From NCBI GenBank assembly GCA_013396915.1, contig VWZL01001304.1:873393-937392 (forward strand): a DNA stretch of 64,000 nucleotides, in the 5' to 3' direction. Source of the stretch: Stercorarius parasiticus (lineage: Eukaryota; Chordata; Aves; Charadriiformes; Stercorariidae). The position numbers and the translations under genes are program-made. Under the pieces are notes generated by a model, which saw only the letters and a program-made list of their open reading frames with translations, was not told the origin of the DNA and ran no database searches. Of this stretch, positions 1-13,800 are shown in pieces. Positions within the stretch are counted from its first letter, which is position 1. Each line of letters begins with the position of its first letter.

Positions 1-1249
1 TAAAACCTTTTCCTTAGACAAATGCAGCTATCCACTAGTCTACAGTAGATGCTAATTGGTCAAGTGCAATCAGACACTTAATGCTGCCTTCTCCAACTTT
101 CACCGAACATCTGATTGGAAATCTGTTCAGTGTGTTTGCAACTGTCTCTTTTCCTGGAAAGCCAAGAAATACCTATAGGGTGTGTTTGTATAAACTACCA
201 GGCGTGGAAAATATGTAAAAGTTCTTACCAGCCCTTAGTAGGGATGTGGCATTATACCCAAAGGAGACTAAAATCAATTATTCATTTCAAAATTGTCCTT
301 CTCTCGCCTGTGTACGACTTGAGGGTTCAAGTGGCAGTGTAAGAGTTGAGAAGGCGTTATTGTACTGAACAAAATGAGGGCTGTTCTCCAAAACCCTGTT
401 CCCTGCTACACGGGGTCTATCTATACCGAAGGAAAAAGAATAAGTAACAACAGATTAGTTGTGCAGGGAACCACAAAATACATTGCCTATATTGAAGATT
501 TAGACCTCTTCTCAACATTGAATTCATCTACTGCTGAAAAGGTCTCCCCTCCCCCCAGTGTTGTGTGAACCAACACCTTTTTTCTCNGGTTTAATGTGCT
601 GGAGGTGGTTGGATATTTTTCTCATTAAAATTTATGTTTTGAGTAGTTGCCAGGTGAGCAAACTGGCTAAATAAAAAGAAGGAGGCTTTAGCAGAGTCTG
701 AGCCAGCCATTTACAAATGGCTCTTGGGGTCTCTAATCACTCGCGAATCTAGCCATCGCTTTGATTTGAAGGGAGATTAAGGATTACGAATATTTTATAA
801 ATCTGTTTTTAACTTCAGTGCTGTTATATGAAAGTGAAGGATTTGGTGCTACTTTTTCACCCTTTCTTGCCTCCAGCAGCAACTTGGAATGATATACTTG
901 GATAGACTGAAAAACGTTAAGTGTTTGTACTCCGTACATACCCAGTGCATGAAAAAGTTGACAGTGGTGTAGCCAATAATGCATTGGTACAGAAGTACAG
1001 AAATTTTAGTATCACAAAAAGGGTTTGCCTGGTAAGCTTTTAATTCATACAAATTGTGGATAGATATTTTCAACTTTTGTGGCTCTCTGTCTTAAGACAA
1101 GTCTGAATACTTGTGCACTGATTCCCACTGAGGAGAGAGTGGCCTCCATGGAATACTGCAACTCCTTGACACATCACTCCTGACTGGCTCTTGTATCTGG
1201 TGGGGAAACATCCCTTGCTGTGGTTTGCCATCATCCTCCTAGACACCGT

Positions 1250-1840
1250 GGAGGAACCGTGGCCAGCAGATCCAGAAAGGTGATTCTCCCCCTCTACTCT
1301 GCTCTCGTGAGACACCACCTGAAGTACTGTGTCCAGCTCTGGAACCCTCAGCACAAGAAGGACATGGACCTGTTGGAGCGGCTCCAGAGGAGGGTCATGA
1401 AGATGATCAGAGGGATATGGAGCACCTCTCCTCTGAGGACAGGCTGAGAGAGTTGGGGTTATTCAGCCTGGAGAAGAGAAGGCTCCAGGGAGACCATATA
1501 GTGGCCTTCCAGTACCTAAAGGGGGCGTACAGGAAAGCTGGTGAGGGGCTGTTTGCAAGGGCATGTAGCGATAGGATGAAGGGCAATGGTTTTAAACTAG
1601 AGCAGGGTAGGTTTAGATTAGACATTAGGAAGAAGTTCTTTACATTGAGGGTGGTGAGACACTGGAACAGGTTGCCCAGAGAGGTGATGGAGGCCCTATC
1701 CCTGGAGACATTCAAGGCCAGGCTTGATGAGGCTCTGAGCAACCTGATCTAGTTGAAGATGTCCCTGCTTAGTGCAGGGGGGTTGGACTAGATGACCTTT
1801 AAAGGTCCCTTCCAACCCAACACGTTCTATGATTCTATGA
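1250..1840 (+). mobile_element. CR1 LINE, 5'-truncated 3' end
   Basis: The stretch encodes the C-terminal end of the CR1 ORF2 reverse-transcriptase protein in two frames joined by a frameshift near 1417. The recognisable blocks are a segment with [21 protein letters not shown], then a segment with [14 protein letters not shown], and further on HWNRLPREV. The copy ends in the CR1 3' UTR signature, a promise of GATGACCTTTAAAGGTCCCTTCCAACCC followed by an ATTCTATGATTCTATGA-type tail at 1824-1840. The 5' end is truncated, as usual for CR1, and the frameshift makes it inactive. It lies in the same orientation as GAREM1. Confidence 0.92.
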
Positions 1841-4800
1841 CACAGGGCCTTCAAATGACAATGCAAGTAGCCAGAGTGAGTCTGTGTAGGAAGAATTAAG
1901 TGTTTGAATAGAAGGTGAGGTACCTGCCTTCTTTTGCCGTTTGCAAACTTCTGGGTAGCCTGTTCCTGGCAGTGAGTAACTTGGCAAGAACTCTGTGAAA
2001 CTCTTGTCACAGAAAAGCCCTGTAGATGCACAAGCACCATCCTGTAGTTCCCCAGTGCATTACACCTGGTCCTCCATTCCCCTTTTTGTCATCTGCACCA
2101 GTTGCTCAAACTGTTTTGTTCTGCCAGGTAATTTTTATTCAGTCACAAAGCAAAGTTGGGGGTGGGAAGGAGAACTCGCGTTTCTCTGAAACCTTCATAA
2201 TTCAGTGGTTTTTAAATATTAAAAATAAAATCCTGAAATGATATGTGAATGTTAATGAAACTTAGCTGGGCTAAAAGCGTTGAGGTTTGCCTACAGCTCC
2301 CATCTGGATATCTGTCAGCGCAATGTTTGTTCTTCGTATTATTCTTTCAGCCTGCTGTAAACAATTTCAATGGCTTCTGGATTTCCCCTCGATATACAAA
2401 TAAATCTTCAGCGCTGATCCTCCCTTTGATTCCCCGTATCAGTTCTGACGCCAAACGAAAACAAACCTCCTTTCTTTGTAATAGCTAAGCTGTGTCTCTG
2501 CTCCTGTGGGACTAGTCCTGACAGGGAAGGAAACGCAGCCCCAACCCTCTGTTTGCCGCCAGCCTTCAGGAGAGTTTGTTGTCAAGTCAGAAGAGTGAAG
2601 AACGTCAAGGCGGAGACCTCATCCTTGAAACCTGTCTCTAGTGCATCAGCTCTGGCACCCCGGGCAAGGAGAAAAAGCAGGGCGGAGGATGAATCGCAGC
2701 TTTGCCCCTTCCACTGCTTTGTGTAAAGTCTTTGAACCCTTGCCCTGAGGGGAGCCAGCGTGCCCCTGCAAGGCAGGGGGCTACTAACAATGCACCCCTT
2801 GTGCTGCCAGGCTTCTCCCAACGCGGCAGCATCGTGGATTATCCTCTAAATTGCCTGGTGAGAAGGAACCCCCTTCTGGTGTAAGAATGATTTCCTACAC
2901 TCGGTGATGGATGAAGCTGAAATAAAGCAGTTCAATTTTTAGAAAACCGTCGACCCTGAAAGGGTTGAGCTATTATTTTAATTACTGTAACGAGCAAACA
3001 CTACTTGGAAATCATTAAAAGAACATATACACAGCTCTGTCTGATGTGTATTGATGAAACTTTTCTTGAACCAGAGGGATGCAGGTTAATTTTTTTCTGC
3101 TAAATTGACGGCAGCATGGGCAAGACATTTTGCTGTTGCTTTGTATCGCATTTCCGTCACCAGGAAATTTGCAGTCAAATACAGGCTATTAGTATAAGTG
3201 TGGGTGAATGTTGTGAGCGAACATTCATAATGATCTCTTCATAGGGGTCTGAAATTAGTGTTGGCAGAATTAATTTTCAGCTATAACATTTTTCCTTGGG
3301 AATGCTGACCTGTTGGAACTATTGCAGGACCTCGTTGAGTTCAATCTGAAGGGGTTTTGGTGTTTGTTTTTTTTATTTTTATTGAAAGGCTTCTCAGATT
3401 CACAATGGAAATAGAAAAGAAAATTGTACCATACAATAACCGGTGATTTAAAACTTCAGCATTTAACACAAGATGTGTATGTTCATGCATTTCCTGCCCT
3501 GCTGAATTTGAAGCAGTGACTTGAAATTTGCTTCCAAACCTTGACGGTTCCCTGACCATAAGGGTGGATAATCAGCTGCTCTGCCCCAAGGATTATATTT
3601 GGAGCAGTTCAGGTTTTTGTATATGCAGTTCTGACTGCAGCAGAAAGATTGGGTTTTGTAGCAGGGATGTGAGAGGTTGGATTCAAATCGCTAGCTCAAA
3701 TGAAACAGAAGAGGGGTAGCATGAACTGAAGTTGCTCACCAAGGTGTAGGGTTGCCCAACCCTCGTTGGTGGCACTGAGTGAGTGCGCATGCAGGCATCC
3801 CTTCTGTGGGCACCAAAGCACTGGGAAAGCATCTCAGAATAATTCTGCTGCAGAAAAGAAAGAAATAGCTGTAAAACTTCAGATCTGTATGAGGGGCGGA
3901 AAAGTGTAACCAAGTTTCTGAATACGGAACTATTCTGTGAAGTTTTCTTAGACAGCTTAAGATCTTTTGGAAAGAGGCTGCTGAAAAAATGGGTAGCAAA
4001 TTGCTAGCGTAAGATAGAATACAGATGGAATATGCAGGCTTGCATTCTTCCTTCAGAAAAGCACTTTTTATTGGTGTAACAACTTTGTAAAACAACACTT
4101 ACAGCAAGCATTTTTTGGGTTAAATCCCTACTCATATGTTTCTCCTCAGTATAGATGTTGGTCAGCTGATAGGAGCTGGAGCACTGTGCATTGTCCAGAT
4201 CCTCATGATGGACAGGTTTCTAAAGCTCACCCTGCTTCACGTTCCAGTGACAGTAGGTGGCAGGTGATGAAGATGGCAGATGAGCTGATTCAGCAGCAGC
4301 ATTGTGTCATTTCTTTGTCTTTACATTGCACATGTGCAGTCCTTCTACATGGTTTTCTCAAGGAGACAGCCAAAACTAATGAGATAGCACTACAGTGTCA
4401 GAGAACTTTAATGTGGAACGAGACCCTAATTGTGGACCTGAAGGAAGAAACTGAAGAAAATTTAGGATATGTTTTTGGGGGAGAGAAATTCTGATTATTC
4501 TTGCACTGCCCTATTGTCTTTGCCTGTAAAGAAAGAGTTGTCATATTCTAACATTTTTACTACTTAGAGGTTGAACTCTGCGATAAGGCCCAGTCAGATG
4601 ACCCAACACTTGCTCATTTTCCCTCACCTCTTTCCATCAGGACTGCTTGAGTTTGGCCATGGAGGTGGAATCAAATTTCATAAGAGAAACAAAACTCTCA
4701 TTTTCAGACAGATGTTGCATATGAAAAGCAGAAACATGTTAGAAGGCTTGGTCTGATGAGCTATACGCATGGTTTAATTTTTCAGTAGAAATTGTAATTA

Positions 4801-7800
4801 AATTGTCTGGCGTTCCTGGATTAGCCCATAGTGCTTTGTGCTATAATCTTGCATGAAGATCATAAGTGTGTGGTTTTGATATTTCTGGTATATGTAAGCT
4901 GCTAATATAGTAGCCTTCCTGTTGTGAAGGATTGGTGTCTGGCTCAATTTATTGACTAATTAACTGTCCTTTTTTCGCTGATCATTAGAGTGGTGTGCTA
5001 TATGGTCATAGATAAGCTCATCCTCTGTTATTACTCTAGGAAGAATGCTTTTTAACTTTAATTTCTGTCAATATTAATACTAACTCTAATGGTTTTTTTA
5101 ATGGTAGAAGAAAATTATTTCGAGTAGCATAGATTTCTTTACTGTACATTTCGTGCATTTACTAAGAAATTTGGGTCATACTAATTCACAGCTGTACTAC
5201 TTCCTACAAGAGAATCAAAGATGTATTTTACATACTTGTTTTTCCTTTCTTCAAGGGAAATAATTCTGAGTGAGGGAGAGGGGGAGCAGGGAGGAACTGG
5301 CACACATGATGTTTTCCAGGCAAGAAGCGAGTACATAAAATATAAAGAGCCATGCTAAACTTTCAGCTCTGCACGAAGATGTGTGCAGGCTTCACAGATG
5401 AGCTGCCTGATGTGGCCTTAGGCTTTCCCCTGGAAACCCTGGAAGTGAGGCACGTTGGGTCTGCACCATGGAGGTGTAAGATCACAGCGTGTCCTGGCTT
5501 GCCCACTTTCCACCAGCGGGGAAACAACAGCAGCCCAGCATGTGACAGCAACCAAGGTCTTATGCCAGGAGTCCCTGGAAGACGTCCTGCGCTGCTGAGG
5601 ACGAAACCCGGTGCTGCCCTATCTGCCCTACTGCTGTCAGTTGTGCTGGTTCAAGGAAGCAGATGTGTGTGATAGCGTACATGACGCTTCATTCTGCTTA
5701 GACACACCACTCGTCTTCTCTACGGTGGAAAATGAAAAATAGCCACCTTTTTATCATATTGCAGACATTTGTTGCTTCATGGTGTTCTGCTATCGCAAGG
5801 CTCATTTAATGTGAATTAGATGGAAAGTGTGCAGAGTGGTTTTCTGACTCTTGTCCAAGGAAAACCTTGGGTCAGCTGGTGTACACCTTTCTGAGAGCTG
5901 GCTCAGCTGAGTCTTCCCGGAGCTGGCAACTGAGCTGCCTGGTCAGCCGTGTAGCAGGCAGGAATGCAATGCTAGGGGAAGGTGAAGAGTAACCTCTAGG
6001 TAAGACGTTAAGTAACTTTTAGAGGTATTTAGGCTCCCAGCCTCTTGAGCAATTCAGACTGACGAGTGGCTGGGGAAGTTTGCGTGTTGTGCTCAAAGAA
6101 AGCAGAGCGATTGCTGGGAAGAAAGGTGAAGACCCTGGAATCGCCCACTTTGACATCCCTCAGAGAGCCCCCAGCACACATAATGACACAGATTATAAAC
6201 CAGATTGTATCTGACTTGTCTTAGCTGGTCACAGTCTTTCCAGTGATTTAACTAAACATGTTTTATACTGATTAAGTTAAGCAGGCATTGAAACTGTGTG
6301 TAGATAAGCCTGTTAGCTGTGGTGCCGTATGTCTAGTCAGAGTAAGCCATGCCTGTGGCTACTTTCAATGAACCCAGCACGTACTGTTGGCCAAGTTTAC
6401 TGGCGGTAAAGGCCATCGCTTGCAATGGCAGGGTTTTGGTAGGATAGACGCTTGGTCCCCTCAAGGCAAGCCAGCATGGTAGAAGGAGGTGGCAGACTGC
6501 AGGGGTGAGAGAAGTCTTGGGGTGCTTCCTTGGAGCAGGTGACCCTTCTCCAAGTGATCTTCTGCAGCATGGTAATGGGTGTGCCCCTGTATGTCTGTGG
6601 TGGCTCGGTGTGTGGGAGGCCATGTATGATGTTGCGTTTTGCTCTTGCTGGGTATGCAGTAGTGCAGTAGAGAAAGGAAGGAAAGGACTTTTTTGGGAAA
6701 TTACTGCTTCAAGGTGGGCAATTAATGTAATTTCAAAGGCGGGGTTTCTTAACCATGTCCTTGCCTTTCTGCTCCCTGTGTTCAGGAATCTCAACTGAAA
6801 TAGAAATTTTCCTTAAATGAACATTAAACTATTGGGAAACTTTTTCAATACTTTGTGATAACTCTAGCAAAGACTGATCTTTTGATGGTTTTTGGGTTTG
6901 AGTTGCTTTTAGCTTGGGATGTTCCAGTTTTTCTGGTTTCTAACCATCATCTGTCTCTCTTTCCACGTATCTACACTAACCAGTTCTAAGTGTCTGAAAC
7001 CTTAATATCTTTTTCTTCTATCAACGGCATCTTCCCAACCTTAAATCTGGGTGCTAATACAAACTGGCAGTATTGATTTAGTTTTATTATTCAAGGAATA
7101 ACTTTTTTTTTTTTTGGGAACCAAAAATATTAAACATACTTCTCTTAAATCCCAGAGGTAGATTTAAGATCACCTTGTTTTAAAACTAAAGTTCTTTCAC
7201 AGAAATTTAAAGCACAAAGTTTCTCTGGAGCATTTGCAGCTGCTAATGTTAGCTTGTGTACTTAGAAATCAGTATGTAATAACATATCTCATGATAATCT
7301 AGCAGCTGGGGAAGTCCGCGTGCATTCAAAGACAAATAGGCGGCCAGCCACTCTCATAATTACCGCTTCACAGCCCTTTCTGTGAAAGGCTACAAAATGC
7401 AGTTGGTGCAAAAATGGCTTTCAACCGGAGATGCCCCAAACCAATATTAGTGAGAAGGTTTCACTAGAAACACATATAGGATAAAATATTCAATAGCATT
7501 TCAGAAAGCATTAGCAAGGCATAGTGCAACTCTTTAAATCATGAATTATCATTCACATGGAGAAAACAAAATCCCCTAAGTGGTCTTCTAGAAACGCTTT
7601 GGAAATTAAACCACCCCATGTGTAGTCTGTAGCATTTCTTTTCTGTCGAGCTGTTTTAGGCTAGGCAGCCCCCACTAGCTGGTTTCGTTTGTCTCTCACC
7701 AAGCTGGCAGACATCTTTTGAGAGGGAAAAATTGGCTGGGCATTCTGCTTCTTTATACTTTTTGGATTCAGCTATGATCATTTGAACTGCCAGAGAGGGG

Positions 7801-10800
7801 TTTAGGTGGTACCCACCTTATTTAAGGTAATGAAACAAAATGTGTGTGAAGGAATGCGTTCAAGAGAGCTGAGGCAGATACATATCTTGCTTAGATATGA
7901 ATTTCAGATTTGTCGTCTTCGTTGCCTTTTAGAGTAGCAATGAAAATTAAATGAAGTGACAGTGCTGAAGCAGTGTGCTCTTCCCTATCATCTCTATTCA
8001 CCCACCTTTTCAGCTCTGTCTCCTCTATTCCTTTTTTTCCTTTTTTTTTCCCTTTTTTTTTATGCGACACTTCAGCACATGCTGAGAACGTATGCCAAAA
8101 TGCTTATTCTTAAAAGCTGCCTTCATTCATCTTGAGCTGTTATTGAGAGCTTTGTCTGCTTCGTAGATAAATTGTACAATGCTGAATCAATGTCCTCTTG
8201 TACTGGAAACCAGACAAACGATTCTGACAGAAACTCTTGTTGCGTTCATACAGAGTGAGTGAAGAGGTGGCTTACCTCATGCAGAATACAGGGATCAAAG
8301 CACCTTCTGCTTCTCAACTGAGGCGGTGATATAAATGTGGCTGCTGATCCTAAGCCACAAAAATTAGAAATGTTTGCTTGCTGCAAGTTACTTTGCATGC
8401 TTGATACTTACTCCAGTGTTATGGATGACAATTTTTGGAGCATAAGCTACTACATGTATTTCATTAAGATGATTTTCAGGTCGTATATTTTTTTGACTCT
8501 ACGCTTGTTTTAAATCCTTGTTTTAGCTGTAGCGTAAATGTACTTAACACTGAACACTCTCCTTGACAGGAGACTTTAGCTTTATAAACCAGATCTATTG
8601 TGTAATTAAAGGAGTTTCTTTGGAAATTGGCTTCATTTCAGTTTTAAATATGCTGTCTAATTTGTTCAGAAGTAAAGTGAACTTGTTTTTCAGAACTTGT
8701 TCATAATTGCTGGTGGTCAGACCTATAATAAATGGAATTCCTTCCTAATTTAAGCACTTTGTAAATACGTAAACTAAGCTACAGTCTGCACCGGGCGTTG
8801 ACGATACAAAGTGATAGTATCTTTCCTAAGAAAATTGTCTTTTTAAGCATGTAGAAGAACAACCACCAACTCCTTTCCATTGCTCATACCCAAATGTTGG
8901 GAATTATTTGAGCAACAGGTTCTCCAGTAATTTGAGTGCAATACTTCAGTAGATTTGAGAGAGAGACAAGAGGAGGAAAAAGATACAGAGACACTGTTAG
9001 AGGTTGTAAACCACATGTATATTCAGCAAGTAGATGAGATATGAGCTTTGAAACAATAAGCCGCTCTATAATGCACAGACGGTCTTTCAGGCTACCAAGC
9101 CCAAGCTCTGAAGTCTCTCTACACATTGATAAAAGTGTCTAACTCTGAATGAAATACGTTTATTCTGTCTCATGTAAAGCCCTGTGAGCTACTAAGAACC
9201 GACTGAGCTGCTGACTCAGTCATTGTTCCTGGTTTTTACAACTCCTCCCATTCAGTTAATTAAAAAACCTGTTCCTGAACAGGAAACAAAAGCACTTTTT
9301 ATATGGAATTGATCTATGTACATTTTCAAGATTTCTGCTCCGTGAATGTACTTTTTCTTTAGCTTTGTTTACTGCAGCCCAAGTGCCTGGCGGAGGCAGG
9401 ACTGTGGACATGACTGTCCTTCTCGGGTGGAATATTTCACAACACACCGTCCTACACTCATACCGGGGGCCTGTTGAACATGAGACGGGGTCAGAACCTG
9501 AAAGGCACAAAAGGCTGCTCAGCAAGCATGAAAGCAATGAATGGCGCTAAAGTCAGGCCATGGAAATGGGGATACTCACGTGGGAGTAGTAGGAGGAAAA
9601 AGATCTGTCAGCAAAAGAGCAGAAAGCAGGAAGGGTGGTGGGTTTGCGATCGAAGAAAGTCTCTTTGCACTGTGGCAGTTTTGGTGAGTGTTGACTTGGA
9701 AGATTTTGCAAAATAAATAAGTAAAAGCTGCTACTCAGTCAGGCAAAGTTAACGATTAAGCTCAGCAGTTGCTGCTGTTATTTTAGCAAAAGCTTTGACT
9801 TGCCAAGAAATAGAAGAACGTGTATAAAGTTGTTTGGAAAAAACACTTCCATTCTGTCAAGTTTATTTTTTAAGAGATGGCTACCAAATCCAAAAAGTTG
9901 TGTCTGGTCTATATCCACAAGTCACTCATGGTTAGAATCGCTGCAATCCATGTTATGGACAAAAATATGCATCTGCACATCTTAACTTCCTCCCTGTAAT
10001 TGCAACTCTCTCCAATTTTTTAATCAACAAAATGGAAGTAATACAATTCAGTGAAGGCCTGATACAGAGGTTGGGACCTGGTGGTTTGTAAATTGCAAGA
10101 AGTTTGCTTTCTTCAATGCAACCAAATTTTTGTCCCCTAAAATGATTAACCCTCTTTCCAAACTCAGTTGTTCCTCTGAGAATGAAGCCTCTTTCATCTC
10201 TCAGTTTAAGATCTCTCTGTTGCCACTGGTGGATGGGTTTTCTTTTTTGTGTGCTGCTTTTTATCTTAACCTTAAATAAATATCATTTACTTGGTAATCA
10301 CTGGTAATGAGGAGATAAATTAAACTGCTCACTGTAAGTACAGTCTGTGTTTAAAATACTTCAACTTTCCATCAGTGCCAAATTCTTCTTTACCTTTTTG
10401 AACAAATTTAGACACCGAAAGTAGAATAATTTTGTTCAACTACAGCTGCTCTGATTTCAGGTTCTGAAATATTGCTGCCCTTAGAAGATATTCCAGTTTC
10501 TTTCATTGACTCTTCAGTTGCATAAGAAACTAAAGTTCACTCTTTAGCAACCAAAATGGGGAGAGTGAAAGGGAAGAAAGGTTTCTTCCTGTGTGGATTT
10601 CCCCTAAGGAGGTGCCCTCTGAAGCGGGGGAGGAATGGAGTTGGGTTTCTGTACTCAGGCAGATTATGAATTACAAGTGCACCGTTCCTGGTGGGGGCAT
10701 CAGCCCAAACGGAACAAATTTGTGCTACTGTGTTTTCCTTACAGTAATGACTACAAATAAAAAAGTGGTATTTTGCTCCTTCTGCATTGCAGACTAAATC

Positions 10801-13800
10801 TGATGTTCTCACACATTCATAATTTCTACTGAAATTAGTGTTAATGAGTTGGGGGAATCTATGGTGTAAAGACAGAAATTTTTGATTCAGCTGTGCTATA
10901 AAATCCCAGCACACTTGGCTAACCTTTAACAGGTATTCTAACATGGCCTGTTTGAACCTGCTTGGAACTAGTAATATTAATTTCAAACGTTACCTGGGAG
11001 TTTATTCTGTTACTCTCATCTCAACTTTCTTCTGTGCTTTAATTAAATGTTAATCTATTGTAGACATCCCTGTTCTTTTGATGAATGTCTTCGAATGAGT
11101 GTATACTGATGATTTGGGAGGAGATCACCTAGTTAAGAACAGGTCCAAAGGCAGATTAAGCCTGTGCTGCCTCTTAATTTTAAATGTATGTAATCTCTTT
11201 CTCTAAAATGGGAAAATCTGCTTGGGCAGAGCAATGTAAGATGCTGTTAAGGGACTTGCACTTAAGTGCAAGGTTTGATCTTCAACTTGCCTTGACATAT
11301 CCGAACTGGGTCTCCACTCCTTAGGGACAGATTTTTAGCCCTGAATCAGTGTTAATCTATAAAGGAAAGCCATGTATTTGCTTAGTAATTGATTCAAAGT
11401 GATTCAAAGTGCAGTAAGAACTGTAACCATGTACATTTTCACCTTTGGTTCTACATCATTTTCTTTTCCAGTTGTTCATAGAGAGGACAGCAGGTTTTGG
11501 TAGAGGTTTCTGTTAAGCAAGGGATAAATTGGCTTCACCTTCTAATCAAATCATCCTCTCTTCCAGCAGACATTCTCATAAGGCTCCTGGATGCCACTAT
11601 AGTTGGTTGGAGCCATAAGCTTTTAGTGACACATATCATTTTCATAACTGAGGTCTAAGTGGGCCTTCACTCTGGTACCAAGGGAACAGTATTAGTAGTC
11701 ACATAAGAAAACCTTTTGTGATCAGGCAGCTGCTGTTAAGCATAGTCATCGTCTTCTCAACACTGTTTCATGCAAGCTCTGGGTTGGTTTAGTTGGGCTT
11801 TCTGCAACTTTTCTCTCTTTCTCTTGATGCCGTTTTGTGCTGCGACCTGGATGAGCTCTGTTATTCACCAGGAGAGCATGCCATCTTACTGTTCAATAGG
11901 GAACTAGCAACAGCTTTTTGTTAATAGTAATTAAGAAAGTCAGACGGAGCAATAGTCATCAGACTCCTCTGTGTGGTCACTTAAGCGTGTGAACTAACAC
12001 ACTGCCTATGGAATATTCTTGGTGTCTGTTGGCAGCACATGGGAAAGGAATAGAATGATGTTAATTACAAGTTAGATCAATGATAACCCAGTGAGTAAGT
12101 TAAATCTAGTTAACTTACAGTCCAGACACTCAAACATGTGACCCTGTAAAATGGAACATTTCATTGTGGTAATCTCTTATTTGTGATGATAATAACTTAT
12201 GAAACAAAGGTTAGAGGTTCGGCTTGTTTTCCCTGTCTGTCTTTTTGCATCATCTGTAACCTAAAATTCCCTCTCATGCAATATCTGTGAGTTAAATCTG
12301 CTTTAAGCTATCATCAGTCACCATTTGAACTGATTTTTCTTTGTTAAGCTGCCAACAGAATCAATTTTTTTTTTTTTTGTTATGCTACTTAAGAGTCATA
12401 AAAGTAAGATAAGAGAAATGAGAAAACTAGGCTGTGCCATCCCCTTTGCTTTGCCAGCACAGGATTAGAGGTTTTGATTAGCCAGCATTGCGTTGCTGTG
12501 TGGGAAACGTGGTTGGATTCCCTGCCTTGATCTCTCCAACGGTGGGTTTGGGTACGCACAGGCGATGTGTCAGCGTGCTGATGCTCTGCTTCGACACGTC
12601 TCGCCAGGTTGTGATGCCTGACTCATTCGCTCTGGGTTGAATGGGTATTTGTACCACAGAGAGGAATAAAAGCGTTTAAGGCTTCAAAATCTTCATAATA
12701 CTTCCGAGAAGTTGAACTATTCATTCTGAAGGGCTCCTTCCCCATGAAATGTTGCGCAATCTCTACTGACTGAATGTGCCTTTGTGTCCTGCCCTCTGCT
12801 TTGCAGTGCCATAAGTTTAGCTCCAGTACACTTGATGAATTCTAATTGTATTATGTTTACTTAGATATGTCTCTAGTTCATGTTTCATCTGTTTTTTTAA
12901 GACATTCCCAAAATTTCCAGAAGATTGTGTGCAGATGGGGACATGGGAGGTCCTCTTCTTCACCCCTCTCCCTCCTCTCAAAAAAAAGTACTGACAGGCA
13001 GCTCTTAAAAAGCAAAGGCAGTATTTCAAAGTCTGTTTAATAGCTATTTCATGGTGATGATAATATAAGAATCAATTGTAGTTTTTCTAGTTTGTGGCCG
13101 AGTCATTTTCCTTTGGAAGCTGCGTACCTAAGACTCTCATGTATTTTCCTGCTGTATTTTCCACCCTTTTATAGCCTTCTGTATACTTTCAGTAGGCTAC
13201 AATATGAAAATAAACAATTCTTACAGCTCGGAAAAACTTCCTTCCTTCTCTGCCTTCCCAAACCATTTATTTTTTTTTTATAGCTCACAGAAGCTATTGG
13301 CGTGGCAGATAAGGATGAACCTGTACCTTTGGGTCATCTTGCTCTTTCTTTGGCTGAGGGGATGAACTTACCATAGGATTGCGTCCATGTTGGTTTGCTG
13401 CCAGGTCCCACCCTGAGGTAGAGTCAGTAGCTCCTTCAATGGGGAACCCCGAGGTGACAGAGCAGATTATTAGCTTTCCTGTCCCCTCCTTGGGCAGTAG
13501 GGCTGTGAGCCTGTCTCCACTAATTCAGTTGTGGACTCCTATCTGCTCTCGCTGTTGAAAACTGTTCTGTAATTCCATTTATACTTGCAGTTTCTCTCTG
13601 CGATGAGTCTCTTCCCCCTGCACTGTCCCTTCTGCAGTGGTGACCCGGCAGCTCTGCTGCTCCAGAGGACCTGAGACTGTGGGCACTCTTCTCTCCTCTG
13701 GAGAACTCTGAACTAGGTTTCGAGCCAGCTGGAAGATGACAAAAGTGAAGCAAGGCATTCGTTTCCCACTCATCGCTACTTCAGCACGTCTGCCAAACCT

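Noticed and set aside
10537..10986. 149-codon open frame on the minus strand
   Set aside because: No similarity to a known family and no splice or transcript context. It is in a GAREM1 intron.
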